From: Arachidicoccus rhizosphaerae
GTDB taxonomy: Bacteria; Bacteroidota; Bacteroidia; Chitinophagales; Chitinophagaceae
Direction of reading: 5' to 3'
DNA length: 64,000 nt
NCBI RefSeq assembly: GCF_900107765.1
Contig: NZ_FNQY01000011.1
Coordinates: 1 to 64,000, forward strand
In this document: piece after piece, positions 27,092 through 34,256 of the stretch
Layout: each line of letters begins with the position of its first letter
Position numbering within the stretch: position 1 is the stretch's first letter
Position numbers and translations under genes: made by a program
The notes under the pieces: model-generated
Seen by the model: only the letters and a program-made list of their open reading frames with translations
Told to the model about the DNA's origin: nothing
The model's database searches: none

Positions 27092-27898
27092 TCACTGAGG
27101 ATACGCTATTTTTTCTAACTTCATTTCTGTTACTGCGCGGTTATCACGACCATGAAAAGCGGCATCTGTTTTGGATTGCAAGAAGCCTTTAACCGGCGAG
27201 TATATTAATCTAGAATTAATATTTTTTTTTGCCAATACATATTCATACTTCTTCGGCGCTCTTTCCTTGTAATAACCATAAAAATCAAAATATGGATCTT
27301 CTCCGGAATAATTTTCTGAACTTTTCTTATGAATTTCTTTTAGAAGAAATTGAAAAGAAGAAAAGTTGATTTCACATCCTTGTATCCTGATCCAATAATA
27401 GGGATTATCTCCCTTATATTTAACCTGGTAATTGGAAAACATTGTATCAGAAATTGCATAATAAACAGCCTGATTCAAACTATCATCTAATGCTGTAATG
27501 AATGACTTTTTTCTAAATAGTTCTTTAATCTGTTTCGAAACATATAGGCCATATATTGCATGTTTAAAACAATAGAACAGGGTACACATTTTACTATTAA
27601 GATTATCCTCTCCTTTTCCGTATTTTTTCGGGATATTGACATAATCTATTCCAGACGGATCGAAGTCGTCTGAAAAAAGAATTAACTTCCTGTCCTGACC
27701 ATTTAGACTAATAATTGTATCTAACGTTAAACTAATGGACTTTGTTCCACGAACCGAATCTTCTGATCCGTTCTCCTCAGAATGTATGAAGGTATATTTA
27801 CATTCATAATACAGTTTAGTTCCTATTGGCATTTTTTCCCATTGGGCTTTGCCAGTCAGAAAACTACCTATCCTCAATAATAAACATAATAAACGCAT
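27092..27898 (-). CDS. Putative exported protein of unknown function
   Basis: A 268-residue protein that I do not recognise. I place the start at 27898 (MRLLCLLLRIGSFLTGKAQ), which gives a compact signal peptide; the longer frame from 27994 adds 32 residues with no export signal. The mature part begins WEKMPIGTKLYYECKYTF and is rich in Tyr, Lys and Phe, with beta-strand-like alternation. No catalytic motif is visible. The gene and its surroundings are clearly AT-richer than the flanking 0-26 kb, which may indicate recent acquisition. It lies just before the toxin-remnant region. Confidence 0.55.
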   Translation of the reverse strand: MRLLCLLLRIGSFLTGKAQWEKMPIGTKLYYECKYTFIHSEENGSEDSVRGTKSISLTLDTIISLNGQDRKLILFSDDFDPSGIDYVNIPKKYGKGEDNLNSKMCTLFYCFKHAIYGLYVSKQIKELFRKKSFITALDDSLNQAVYYAISDTMFSNYQVKYKGDNPYYWIRIQGCEINFSSFQFLLKEIHKKSSENYSGEDPYFDFYGYYKERAPKKYEYVLAKKNINSRLIYSPVKGFLQSKTDAAFHGRDNRAVTEMKLEKIAYPQ

Positions 27899-28473
27899 TT
27901 TTTTTTGACTTTTTGGATGTGTAATAGGCCCTTTATATGCTCCTATTATTGTATTATCTAATTGAATCTTTTTATTAATGCATACATAACCCACTATTGA
28001 CTGCGTACTTGATGTAATTCATGATACTACCCCAGTATGCTATAACTATTTTTACAAAGCGTTTAAAGAGGAATATATCTGTATCGCCAAATCCATCGAT
28101 ATCGCACTTGAAGGGCAAATATGTCTATGTCTCTTCCGTATCTGTGATTTTCCAAAAATAATGAAACTCTAGAGATAAATGAATTTGATATATGAATGGC
28201 CACCTGTTAATCCCACCATGCTTAGTTGAATCATTTGTAGTAATTTCCTATGGTGAACTAATATTTGGGGCCATTGAAAATATATCCTTACTATCTCTGC
28301 CACAAATCTAATATATTTTTAATATACGTAAATTATTCAACTAAGAGCCAATGTATTCTCTCCTTTTCAATTACAGCTTTTCAAGGGAAAAACGAGTCTA
28401 GAAGACCAAGATTTTATTAATTATTGCATTTATTACCAAAATCTATTAATTTTAATCCTATAAAAATGATATT
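27899..28473. other. AT-rich intergenic region before the lipoprotein gene
   Basis: About 575 bp between two divergent genes of unknown function. Reading both strands I find only short open frames without family resemblance and no good -33/-7 pair. A short plus-strand frame around 28040-28161 contains NISVSPNPS, but this is too little to call a gene remnant. Confidence 0.4.
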
Positions 28474-29106
28474 ATGAGAAGATTGTTTCAGTTCCTTGGT
28501 GCATTTATATTGATTATATTCTTTATGAATGCCTGCAGTAAGGATTCAAATAAAGCAGGAGCACCTACGCTGACTTTGACACCAAGTATGTTTTTGGATT
28601 TTGGTAATAAGGACTGGAATAAAGTGAAGCCCACATTTAGCAATAAGAAAGGATATCTGTATACTGAATTTTCAAAAGAGGAAAATATGGGCATAAAATC
28701 AGTTATGTCAGAGCCGGTGATAATACCAGGTTATGAGGACATGCATTATGTTATAACTTTAAATATTGCACGCTCTTCTAACAAGGTGGTCATTGTTTCC
28801 TTGGGGAATGAAAATGGCTCGTTCCCATTAACTCAAAGCAGAGCTTATTCCTTGCTAAAAGAATTTTATGAGGATTTTTTTACCAAAATCACAGATACCT
28901 TGGCAACTGGTGGCAATTATAAACAGGGGGATGCTCCTGAAAAACACATTTCCATAAACGAGGCGCTTGACATGATTGAAAACAAGACTCCCGTGGATGC
29001 ACTGTATATGGATGTTAATAGTAGTATGGGAGCATTTTCTGCCGGATTTAGCAAAAATGAAGCAGGGAATTTTCTTTTTGGATACAATTACTTTCATGGA
29101 TATTAA
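28474..29106 (+). CDS. Putative lipoprotein of unknown function
   Basis: A 210-residue protein with a lipoprotein signal: hydrophobic stretch FLGAFILIIFF and a likely lipidated Cys21 in MNACSKDSN. The Ser-Lys after the cysteine does not clearly predict surface display. The mature part has no motif that I know. It is in AT-rich DNA and reads towards the toxin-remnant array, whose genes are on the opposite strand. It could belong to an accessory island, but its function cannot be inferred. Confidence 0.6.
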   Translation: MRRLFQFLGAFILIIFFMNACSKDSNKAGAPTLTLTPSMFLDFGNKDWNKVKPTFSNKKGYLYTEFSKEENMGIKSVMSEPVIIPGYEDMHYVITLNIARSSNKVVIVSLGNENGSFPLTQSRAYSLLKEFYEDFFTKITDTLATGGNYKQGDAPEKHISINEALDMIENKTPVDALYMDVNSSMGAFSAGFSKNEAGNFLFGYNYFHGY

Positions 29107-29266
29107 ATCACATTAATAAAGGAATTTCCCTTTCCCTTTACAAAACCATTTTAGAGCATAAAAAACCGGTCAGCCTTTTAAAACCCTCTATAAATAACTG
29201 GGTCGGAAGCATTCTTACGTAGTTACAGCTTTTCTATTTCATCATCAAAATTAACCGCTTTAGTTT

Positions 29267-29400
29267 TTAACCAGTTAATGCCTTACCTGTTCTTAATCCT
29301 GTTTTAGATATGCTCTGCGCTGCCGCCTCGCTTGTGTAGTGATATAAATACTCACCTCTCCCTTTAGCTGCAACTAATTCCCTTACACAAAAAAATTCTT
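29267..29400 (-). pseudogene. Remnant of an HYD1-like ADP-ribosyltransferase toxin tip
   Basis: A minus-strand frame without a start codon runs from just after the 63-residue immunity-like gene to a stop at 29267-29269. It reads VAAKGRGEYLYHYTSEAAAQ followed by SISKTGLRTGKAL. The pattern YHYTS-(E/A)-A-x-x-I-x-x-x-GL is what I know from C-terminal toxin domains of RHS and related polymorphic toxins of the HYD1/HYT ADP-ribosyltransferase type. The rest of the domain is missing or out of frame; a further open tail ending with DDEIEKL stops at 29223-29225. This is a displaced, dead toxin tip. Confidence 0.55.
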
Positions 29401-29401
29401 T

Positions 29402-29593
29402 CTAATTCTTTGCCGTTAAGCCAAATTCTTTTAAAATTGGTTGAATCGCAGATTGCTCTGTTATCTCAATTTTTTTAAGAATATTCACAACTTTATCAAT
29501 ATCATCTTTTTTAACAGCTTGATCAAATTCGTCCATTAAACCACTTATGTAAAGTCGCTCATTTACGGTCATGCCTTTATATTTATTATCCAT
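29402..29593 (-). CDS. Small immunity-like protein downstream of a toxin tip
   Basis: A 63-residue, charged, all-helical-looking protein (starts MDNKYKGMTVNERLY, ends KEFGLTAKN). Its ATG (29591-29593) overlaps the last codons of the preceding toxin-tip pseudogene, whose stop is at 29586-29588, so the two were translationally coupled. That arrangement, the small size and the position directly after a polymorphic-toxin C-terminal domain make it a probable cognate immunity protein. The frame is intact although the toxin is broken, as expected if immunity is retained longer than toxicity. Confidence 0.6.
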   Translation of the reverse strand: MDNKYKGMTVNERLYISGLMDEFDQAVKKDDIDKVVNILKKIEITEQSAIQPILKEFGLTAKN

Positions 29594-30111
29594 TTTTTAA
29601 ATTAAGGTTAAGTACTGAGAAATTAGTAATTCTAACATCTTGAGGGTCGATAATATATTCAGGAAGACCTCCTATATTTCCATCTAATGGTAAAGCCTTT
29701 CTAAATTTAATAATGTCGTTAAAATTGACTTTCCTTTCAAGCATAAACTCAGCCGTATTAGTTGCACCACTTGCTCCACCAGGTGGAAGCCCTGCTAGAT
29801 TCCTAAAAATTATTTACTGAGTTAGGATGAGTTGTGGTCCAAGAGAAACCTTCTGCCCGTGCATCTCACCCAAAAACACGGTAATCAGTCATTTCTCCCG
29901 TCTTAGCGGCACTTTCAAAAAGTCCTACAGATCTTCCCAGTGCGCCAATAAATTTACCAGCATTAAGCGCACCATCTGCCATAAAATCCAATGGGCTCAT
30001 TGTCGTCTCAATCGCATGCGGACCAAAGGTGGAGGTTAAAATTGCTCCAGGAATCCTATCGGTCGTGTATGGTGCATGAAAGCTATTCTCCCTAACGAAT
30101 GCCTGTTCTAC
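29586..30111 (-). pseudogene. Broken polymorphic-toxin tip (RVFGG...ALPLDGNIGG type)
   Basis: Read on the minus strand, a linker with HAPYTTDRIPGAIL and ETTMSPLDF leads into TDYRVFG, an in-frame TGA (29866-29868), then DARAEGFSWTTTHPNSVNNF. A +1 frameshift in a T5 run (29805-29809) is followed by RNLAGLPPGGASGATNTAEF and ALPLDGNIGGLPEYII, ending at 29586. I recognise this as a C-terminal toxin domain carried by many RHS and other polymorphic toxins; an ADP-ribosyltransferase-like fold is my guess only. It has one stop and one frameshift and no RHS core of its own, so it is a displaced, inactivated tip followed by its immunity gene. Confidence 0.65.
29983..30111 (-). repeat. Direct repeat copy A (129 bp) in the toxin-tip array
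   Basis: This segment matches 31176-31304 over the full 129 bp with 9 mismatches by my count (about 93% identity), same orientation, 1193 bp apart. It encodes the pre-toxin linker (VEQAFVREN...HAPYTTDR...ETTMSPLDF). Shared linkers upstream of different tips are the recombination points for tip swapping in polymorphic toxin loci. Confidence 0.9.
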
Positions 30112-30196
30112 GCTGACCGGCATTATTGCTCACATGTAAATATTCCTTTAAAAGAAACAAAGCATGTGAATGTTCTATAATCCCATGTTTACAATA

Positions 30197-30805
30197 TTAA
30201 TCATTTTTAACACGCGCCTTTTCGAATGTAATACCTGTTAATTTCTCCCGCTGAATTATTCTCCTTAAGTTATCGTTTATATATAATCTTGACTTAATTT
30301 TCCATAAATTGAATTCCGACGGGGTTGTAAAAACGGTAAGATGCCTAACCTTTTGCAAAGAAAAGTAAGGCTTAATAATATTTCTCGTTCCAGGAACATA
30401 CATTGTTTTTTTCACATCCAAAACATCATACATCCGCTGGAACCGCAGTATATAATAATTCCTGCGCTCATTATTACCGTTGACTTTGGCCAAGATCCAA
30501 TCAAATTCATCTTGATCATTTCTTATTTGTTCAATTATGTTTTTTAGTCTTTCCGAAAATAGTGGCCACGCAAGACTATTAGGCTGATAATCTAGCCAGA
30601 TATCTTGCAAATCCCCTAAGTAATCACTTTTTGCCAACTCGCCGTTTCTTTCAAACAATTTCACCAGATTTAGATCAAAAGGTAATTCATTTAAGTCTTC
30701 TAAATCGTCAATTAAATCATGGGCTAATTTAGTAGACTCTGGTGCAAAAGCGCTCGCTACCTGTGGTAAATCCTTGATGCATATTAAATAAAATTTGTTA
30801 TTCAT
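30197..30805 (-). CDS. Imm11/Imm43-like immunity protein
   Basis: A 202-residue cytoplasmic protein. The C-terminal half (NYYILRFQRMYDVLDVKKTM, then HLTVFTTPSEFNLWKIKSRL and ending RRIIQREKLTGITFEKA) has the pattern of the Imm11/Imm43 (DUF1629-like) immunity families as I know them. I prefer the start at 30805 (MNNKFYLI), where ATG overlaps the stop of the preceding nuclease-tip pseudogene in the sequence TAATG; a start at 30814 adds three residues. The overlap means that it was coexpressed with that toxin. The frame is intact while the toxin has several lesions. Confidence 0.65.
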   Translation of the reverse strand: MNNKFYLICIKDLPQVASAFAPESTKLAHDLIDDLEDLNELPFDLNLVKLFERNGELAKSDYLGDLQDIWLDYQPNSLAWPLFSERLKNIIEQIRNDQDEFDWILAKVNGNNERRNYYILRFQRMYDVLDVKKTMYVPGTRNIIKPYFSLQKVRHLTVFTTPSEFNLWKIKSRLYINDNLRRIIQREKLTGITFEKARVKND

Positions 30806-31330
30806 TATTTCCATCCTGCGCGTAAAAGACCAGTGGTTGCTATGACCAGCTGCTTTATATTTGAATTAAATAATTTTAAAGATTCAGAGACACTTCCGTC
30901 TGCATTTTTAGCCGCTTATATCATTTCTTCTAATACAAAATTATGATAATCATTTGGATGCCTGCCTAAATGAGGTAATAATTCTTTATTCCACCCTTCA
31001 TCCAATTTTAATCCGAATTTTCAAGCAATAGATTCCATCTGAGGAGTAAAAATCTTATTTTTGTTCGTTGCGAAGTGATACCATTGTAGAGGGAGTTCTT
31101 TTTCTACCTCGTTCTCTAGAACTTCGACACCAACCTTGCCGATAGCTCTCCCGCCAAAATAGGCCACGTCAATTAAAAATCCAATGGGCTCATTGTCGTC
31201 TCTATCGCCTGCGGACCAAAGGTGTAGGTTAAAAACGCTCCAGGAAGCCTATCGGTCGTGTATGGTGCATGCAAGCTATTCGCCCTAGCGAATGCCTGTT
31301 CTACATTTACAACCAAATGTGAAACTGTAA
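30805..31330 (-). pseudogene. Broken AHH-like HNH nuclease toxin tip
   Basis: Reading the minus strand from about 31330, the linker VEQAFARANSLHAPYTTDR and ETTMSPLDF is followed by a frameshift in a T5 run (31175-31179). Then come VAYFGGRAIGKVG and LQWYHFATNKNKIFTP, a TGA (31021-31023), KFGLKLDEGWNKELLPHLGR, HPNDYHNFVLEEMI, a TAA (30916-30918), and a tail ending LLRAGWK with its stop at 30805-30807. The block xHFATNKN...LLPHLGRHPxxYHxFVL is the signature of AHH/WHH-type nuclease toxins of RHS proteins. The first His is Tyr here (WYHFAT). Two stops and a frameshift make it dead. Confidence 0.7.
31176..31304 (-). repeat. Direct repeat copy B (129 bp) in the toxin-tip array
   Basis: Second copy of the linker repeat described at 29983-30111; 9 mismatches in 129 bp by my count. 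The two copies bracket the AHH-like tip and its immunity gene, so recombination between them would delete that unit and place the next tip behind the same linker. Confidence 0.9.
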
Positions 31331-31367
31331 AATCTACTACTAAACAGGATTTATTCGTTTTGGGATC

Positions 31368-32036
31368 CTAGGAGTTCATGGTGATAAAATTCCCGTAAGT
31401 GATATAGTCTGTCACATTACCACCTTTGTTTCCCGTTTGTACTATTCTTGTAATTTTGTTATTGACGGTGGTAACCTCATATTCATTGTCTGTTTCACCC
31501 CCATCTTTATCCACCCCGTTAACCGGATCTGCCCTCAGACCAACATACGGACTGGCATACTGACCTTTGGTATCCACGGTCAGCCACCTGGCTATCCTGG
31601 AATCATACATCCTCAGCTCAAACGCATTCCAGTCTGTCTCCCGTCCTTCTCCGCATAGGCTCTCTGGTAACCATACCGGTAGTTCGTACCACCGCTCCTA
31701 AGCACCATCCCATAAGGATAATAATCACTATAACCTCCTACTTCCAAAGAACTACCACTTTTCGCTATCACAGGCCGCACATGCCCAGCTGATCTCTCAG
31801 CTCATAGGCATATACATTCCCTGACTTATAATTAGGTCCCGATCCGGCCTCCGCCGCCATCTATTGCATATTCCGACGCAACAATACTCCCCGATCCTGT
31901 TTTGGCATATATCATACCGTCTACATACCAGGCCGTTTCAATCAGCTGACCGGCAGCATTATAGGTCTTCTTACAGATCGTGGACCCGTTCTCGTCATAG
32001 ACAAACTCTGCGACCTTCCTGGTAAAGGCAGCGGCC
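31368..32036 (-). pseudogene. 3' fragment of an RHS repeat protein (core end plus truncated tip)
   Basis: The minus strand encodes, in changing frames, RHS pieces: [20 protein letters not shown] and TAWYVDGMIYAKTGSGSIVA, then NYKSGNVYAYELRDQLG, then VRPVIAKSGSS...YSDYYPYGM, and finally the RHS-core ending MYDSRIARWLTVDTKGQYA, YVGLRADPVNGVDKDGG. At least three frameshifts separate these blocks. After the core end a short tip (NEYEVTTVNNKITRIVQTG...YGNFITMNS) stops at 31368 and looks truncated. The 5' part of the RHS gene is absent, because the fragment is fused to dinB sequence near 32036-32045. RHS proteins are large shells delivering C-terminal toxins. Confidence 0.8.
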
Positions 32037-32184
32037 CTGTAGCCACCACTCTGCCACGTCCTTCAGGCATTCCCCCGACAATCAGCGCTTTGCCTTTGTA
32101 CTGGGGAAAATCCCTTTGCTCCACCGAGGCATAGAATACGCCCATGTCTATATGAATGATCTTTCGGTGTATAGTTTCTGACAT
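32036..32184 (-). pseudogene. dinB: Truncated dinB (DNA polymerase IV) 5' fragment
   Basis: The first about 47 residues match the N-terminus of Y-family DNA polymerase [22 protein letters not shown], then [16 protein letters not shown] and VVAT. After that the sequence turns out of frame into RHS DNA, so the polymerase is lost. In the HIDMDxF motif the second Asp is Gly (HIDMGVF), a further sign of decay. It starts 9 bp after the pyrimidine-dimer glycosylase-like gene, where an intact dinB would complete an S24 regulator-glycosylase-dinB operon. The ORF that continues to 31942 is a chimera, not a protein-coding gene. Confidence 0.85.
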
Positions 32185-32193
32185 GCGTTTGAT

Positions 32194-32628
32194 TTATTTC
32201 TGTAAAATTTCCCAGTTTTCTATATCACCTGCTACAATGTTAAAGAGCGGCAGTGGCGCGATAGTTGTAAGGTTGCGCCACTGCTCAAAACGGGTTTTAT
32301 CTCTAAGAGCTAACTTTTTCAACAGATGTTCCATTTCATATTTAAGTTGCCCCTTCGTCACAATCATCTGTACCGGCTGGAAATCCTTGTCAATTTTACT
32401 TATGTCAAAATGATAATTGCGGGATACCGCTTCTTTATATATTTCCGATAAATAGTGATTGATGGCGTGCAGCGGATCAGCCATCTGCTTAAATCGTTGC
32501 AATTGCGGATGGTTTTTATATCCCTTTGTTTTGCCTTCCAATACATTTTTGGCTAATAGGCCCTCCCGCCAAACAGCCAATAATCCTTTGGTATCTAAAT
32601 ATTTTGCATGTAATGACCAGATGCGCAT
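32194..32628 (-). CDS. Pyrimidine dimer DNA glycosylase/endonuclease V-like protein
   Basis: A 144-residue protein with the pattern MRIWSLHAKYLDTKGLLAVWREGLLAKNVL followed by GKTKGYKNHPQLQRF. This is the signature of the Pyr_excise family, related to phage T4 endonuclease V, which excises UV-induced pyrimidine dimers. The middle segment with PLHAINHYLSEIY and the C-terminal helices are also typical. It is encoded 5 bp after the S24-type regulator and 9 bp before the dinB fragment. The neighbourhood (regulator, imuA-imuB-dnaE2) supports a damage-response role. Confidence 0.8.
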   Translation of the reverse strand: MRIWSLHAKYLDTKGLLAVWREGLLAKNVLEGKTKGYKNHPQLQRFKQMADPLHAINHYLSEIYKEAVSRNYHFDISKIDKDFQPVQMIVTKGQLKYEMEHLLKKLALRDKTRFEQWRNLTTIAPLPLFNIVAGDIENWEILQK

Positions 32629-32633
32629 GACCT

Positions 32634-33443
32634 CTATTTTTTCAATTTTGCTATTTCAATTTTTAAATCATTAAACATCCCCTTAAGTTCCTGCATTTCT
32701 GTAGGCTGCTCCGGGAGCCTGTCTAAATGCATCTTTTTAAATTCCCAGAATTCCAGGACATCATCGACTTCAATAATATAGGGCTTATATAAGGGGTTCA
32801 GTGATTTCAGCAGGAAGTTCTTTTCATTTTTATTGACGGTAACCAGTTTAAAAACAAAATTGTTAGCGCCCTTCAGGATAACAATACAGGGAGTGTCCTG
32901 TTTTATCGCTAACCAGTTTTCTATATAAGCCCCCGTAACTTCTGCCTTATCCGGGACAGGATACATGGAATCCCCCTCCGCCTGGAAGGTGCGGTATGTT
33001 CCCGTCCTGGATAAAGACGGATCGTTATATTTGGGTAAGGAGGAGATATATTCCGGGTCATTATAGCCTGAAGAATAACCCATTTTCGCTTTTATGGGAA
33101 CATACTCACAATTCTGCCGGTTTTCGACATCTACCGTTATCGGCAATACTCTGATCCTGGAGCCTGTCATGTAAACATCATTACCCGCTTCCAGCTCCCG
33201 CAACTGGAGCTCCTGCAGTTTAGTTAGGTTTACCTTCAGCAGACTGTCCACACTCAATTTAAAAAAATCAGAAAATTTAACAAGGTCCTCGACAGATGGA
33301 TTTTTTGTTGCGCCTTTTTCAATCGCTCTCATTTTTTCCCGCGTAAAATCAAGCAGTTGCGCTAATTGCTGCTGTGTCAGTTTCCTTCTTTTCCGAAGAA
33401 ATCCGATGTTTTCACTTAAAAATATTTTTTGCTGTTCGCTCAT
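32634..33443 (-). CDS. XRE-type regulator with S24 (LexA-like) peptidase domain
   Basis: A 269-residue regulator. Residues 12-70 form a helix-turn-helix of the XRE/Cro family (LTQQQLAQLLDFTREKMRAIE). Residues 100-250 are a LexA/UmuD-like S24 domain with the probable serine S159 (EGDSMYP) and lysine S24 partner K199 (FVFKLV). The usual Ala-Gly cleavage site appears as KAKMGYSSGY, i.e. Met-Gly at 121-122. It is divergent from imuA across 72 bp holding a perfect palindrome, so it most likely represses both directions and is inactivated on DNA damage. It is the probable SOS-type switch of this mutagenesis locus. Confidence 0.85.
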   Translation of the reverse strand: MSEQQKIFLSENIGFLRKRRKLTQQQLAQLLDFTREKMRAIEKGATKNPSVEDLVKFSDFFKLSVDSLLKVNLTKLQELQLRELEAGNDVYMTGSRIRVLPITVDVENRQNCEYVPIKAKMGYSSGYNDPEYISSLPKYNDPSLSRTGTYRTFQAEGDSMYPVPDKAEVTGAYIENWLAIKQDTPCIVILKGANNFVFKLVTVNKNEKNFLLKSLNPLYKPYIIEVDDVLEFWEFKKMHLDRLPEQPTEMQELKGMFNDLKIEIAKLKK

Positions 33444-33462
33444 GAAATGGTATTATTACACC

Positions 33463-33490
33463 CAAAGATATGGTACTAATAGTACCTTTT
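33463..33490. promoter_or_regulatory. Candidate operator and divergent promoters of the mutasome locus
   Basis: A perfect 15-bp palindrome GGTACTAATAGTACC spans 33472-33486 in the 72-bp gap between the S24 regulator and imuA. On the minus strand it directly adjoins a TATCTTTG -7 box (33463-33470). On the plus strand it overlaps TACCTTTT (33483-33490), a near match to the -7 box for imuA. A protein bound here would block both promoters. A related but imperfect GGTATTATTACACC lies at 33449-33462. Confidence 0.6.
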
Positions 33491-33515
33491 TATATTTTTT
33501 TAAAAATATTTTTAT

Positions 33516-34256
33516 ATGCAAGCGGTAAAAAAGGACTCATTGGAAATGCTGCGAAAGGAAATCCTTGATTTGCAGGGACTTGGCATTAGACCGGACAGTG
33601 AGCAGGTAAATGTGCCTTTAGGAGAAATATTAGAAAATATGCCGGGCGGCGTTTTTCCTACAGGTGCCATACATGAATTCCTGAGCCCTACGCTGACCAG
33701 TGCAGCAGCAGCGACAGGCTTCATTGCAGCTATTATTCATTCATTGATGCAAAGCGGTAAGCCTTGCGTATGGATCAGTACCCGCCGAATGATATTCCCG
33801 CCCGCGATACGTGTCTTCGGCATAGAGCCCGACAGGTTTATTTTTATTGATACGCCAAGGGAAAAAGAGGCCTTCTGGGCAATAGAAGAGGCCTTAAGAT
33901 GTGAATCATTATGTGCAGTCATTGGTGAGATAGCTACATTGGATTTTAAGGAATCCAGACGACTACAGCTTGCGGTAGAAAGCAGCCGCGTGACCGGCTT
34001 TATAAACAGGCGCTTCCCCCATCGGATAACTTCCACAGCATGCGTTGCCCGCTGGCAGGTGCAGCCGGTAAATAGCAAGGCTACTATTGGACTGCCTGGG
34101 CTCGCCTTTCCGCGCTGGAAAGTAGAACTTCTTAAAATCCGAAGTGGCAGGCCGGCAAGCTGGCTATTAGAATGGTCCGGGAACGCATTTCATACAGTCG
34201 TCAATGAGAACCCACAGCAATCAATGCTCCCCAACTTAAAAACAGGCGTAGCATGA
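33516..34256 (+). CDS. imuA: ImuA, RecA-like mutasome accessory protein
   Basis: A 246-residue RecA/SulA-related protein that with ImuB and DnaE2 forms a translesion-synthesis mutasome in many bacteria lacking UmuDC. The N-terminus has VPLGEILENMPGGVFPTGAIHEFLSP, typical for ImuA, followed by a degenerate P-loop region (SAAAATGFIAAIIHSLM) and the strand FIFIDTPREKEAFWAIEEALR. It is the first gene of the imuA-imuB-dnaE2 operon. Its stop overlaps the imuB start by 4 bp (34253-34256), so the genes are coupled. Expression is probably controlled by the operator just upstream. Confidence 0.88.
   Translation: MQAVKKDSLEMLRKEILDLQGLGIRPDSEQVNVPLGEILENMPGGVFPTGAIHEFLSPTLTSAAAATGFIAAIIHSLMQSGKPCVWISTRRMIFPPAIRVFGIEPDRFIFIDTPREKEAFWAIEEALRCESLCAVIGEIATLDFKESRRLQLAVESSRVTGFINRRFPHRITSTACVARWQVQPVNSKATIGLPGLAFPRWKVELLKIRSGRPASWLLEWSGNAFHTVVNENPQQSMLPNLKTGVA

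Noticed and set aside
28040-28161. A type IX secretion C-terminal sorting signal remnant (NISVSPNPS)
   Set aside because: Only one short motif in a frame without upstream coding; chance is likely.
29805-31179. Sequencing homopolymer errors as the sole cause of the broken toxin frames
   Set aside because: Both main frameshifts are in T5 runs, which is suspicious, but additional in-frame stops (29866, 31021, 30916) and several RHS-core lesions outside such runs argue for real decay.
31942-32184. An 80-codon open frame as a complete small protein
   Set aside because: Its first part is the DinB N-terminus and the rest is out-of-frame RHS DNA, so it is a fusion by-product.
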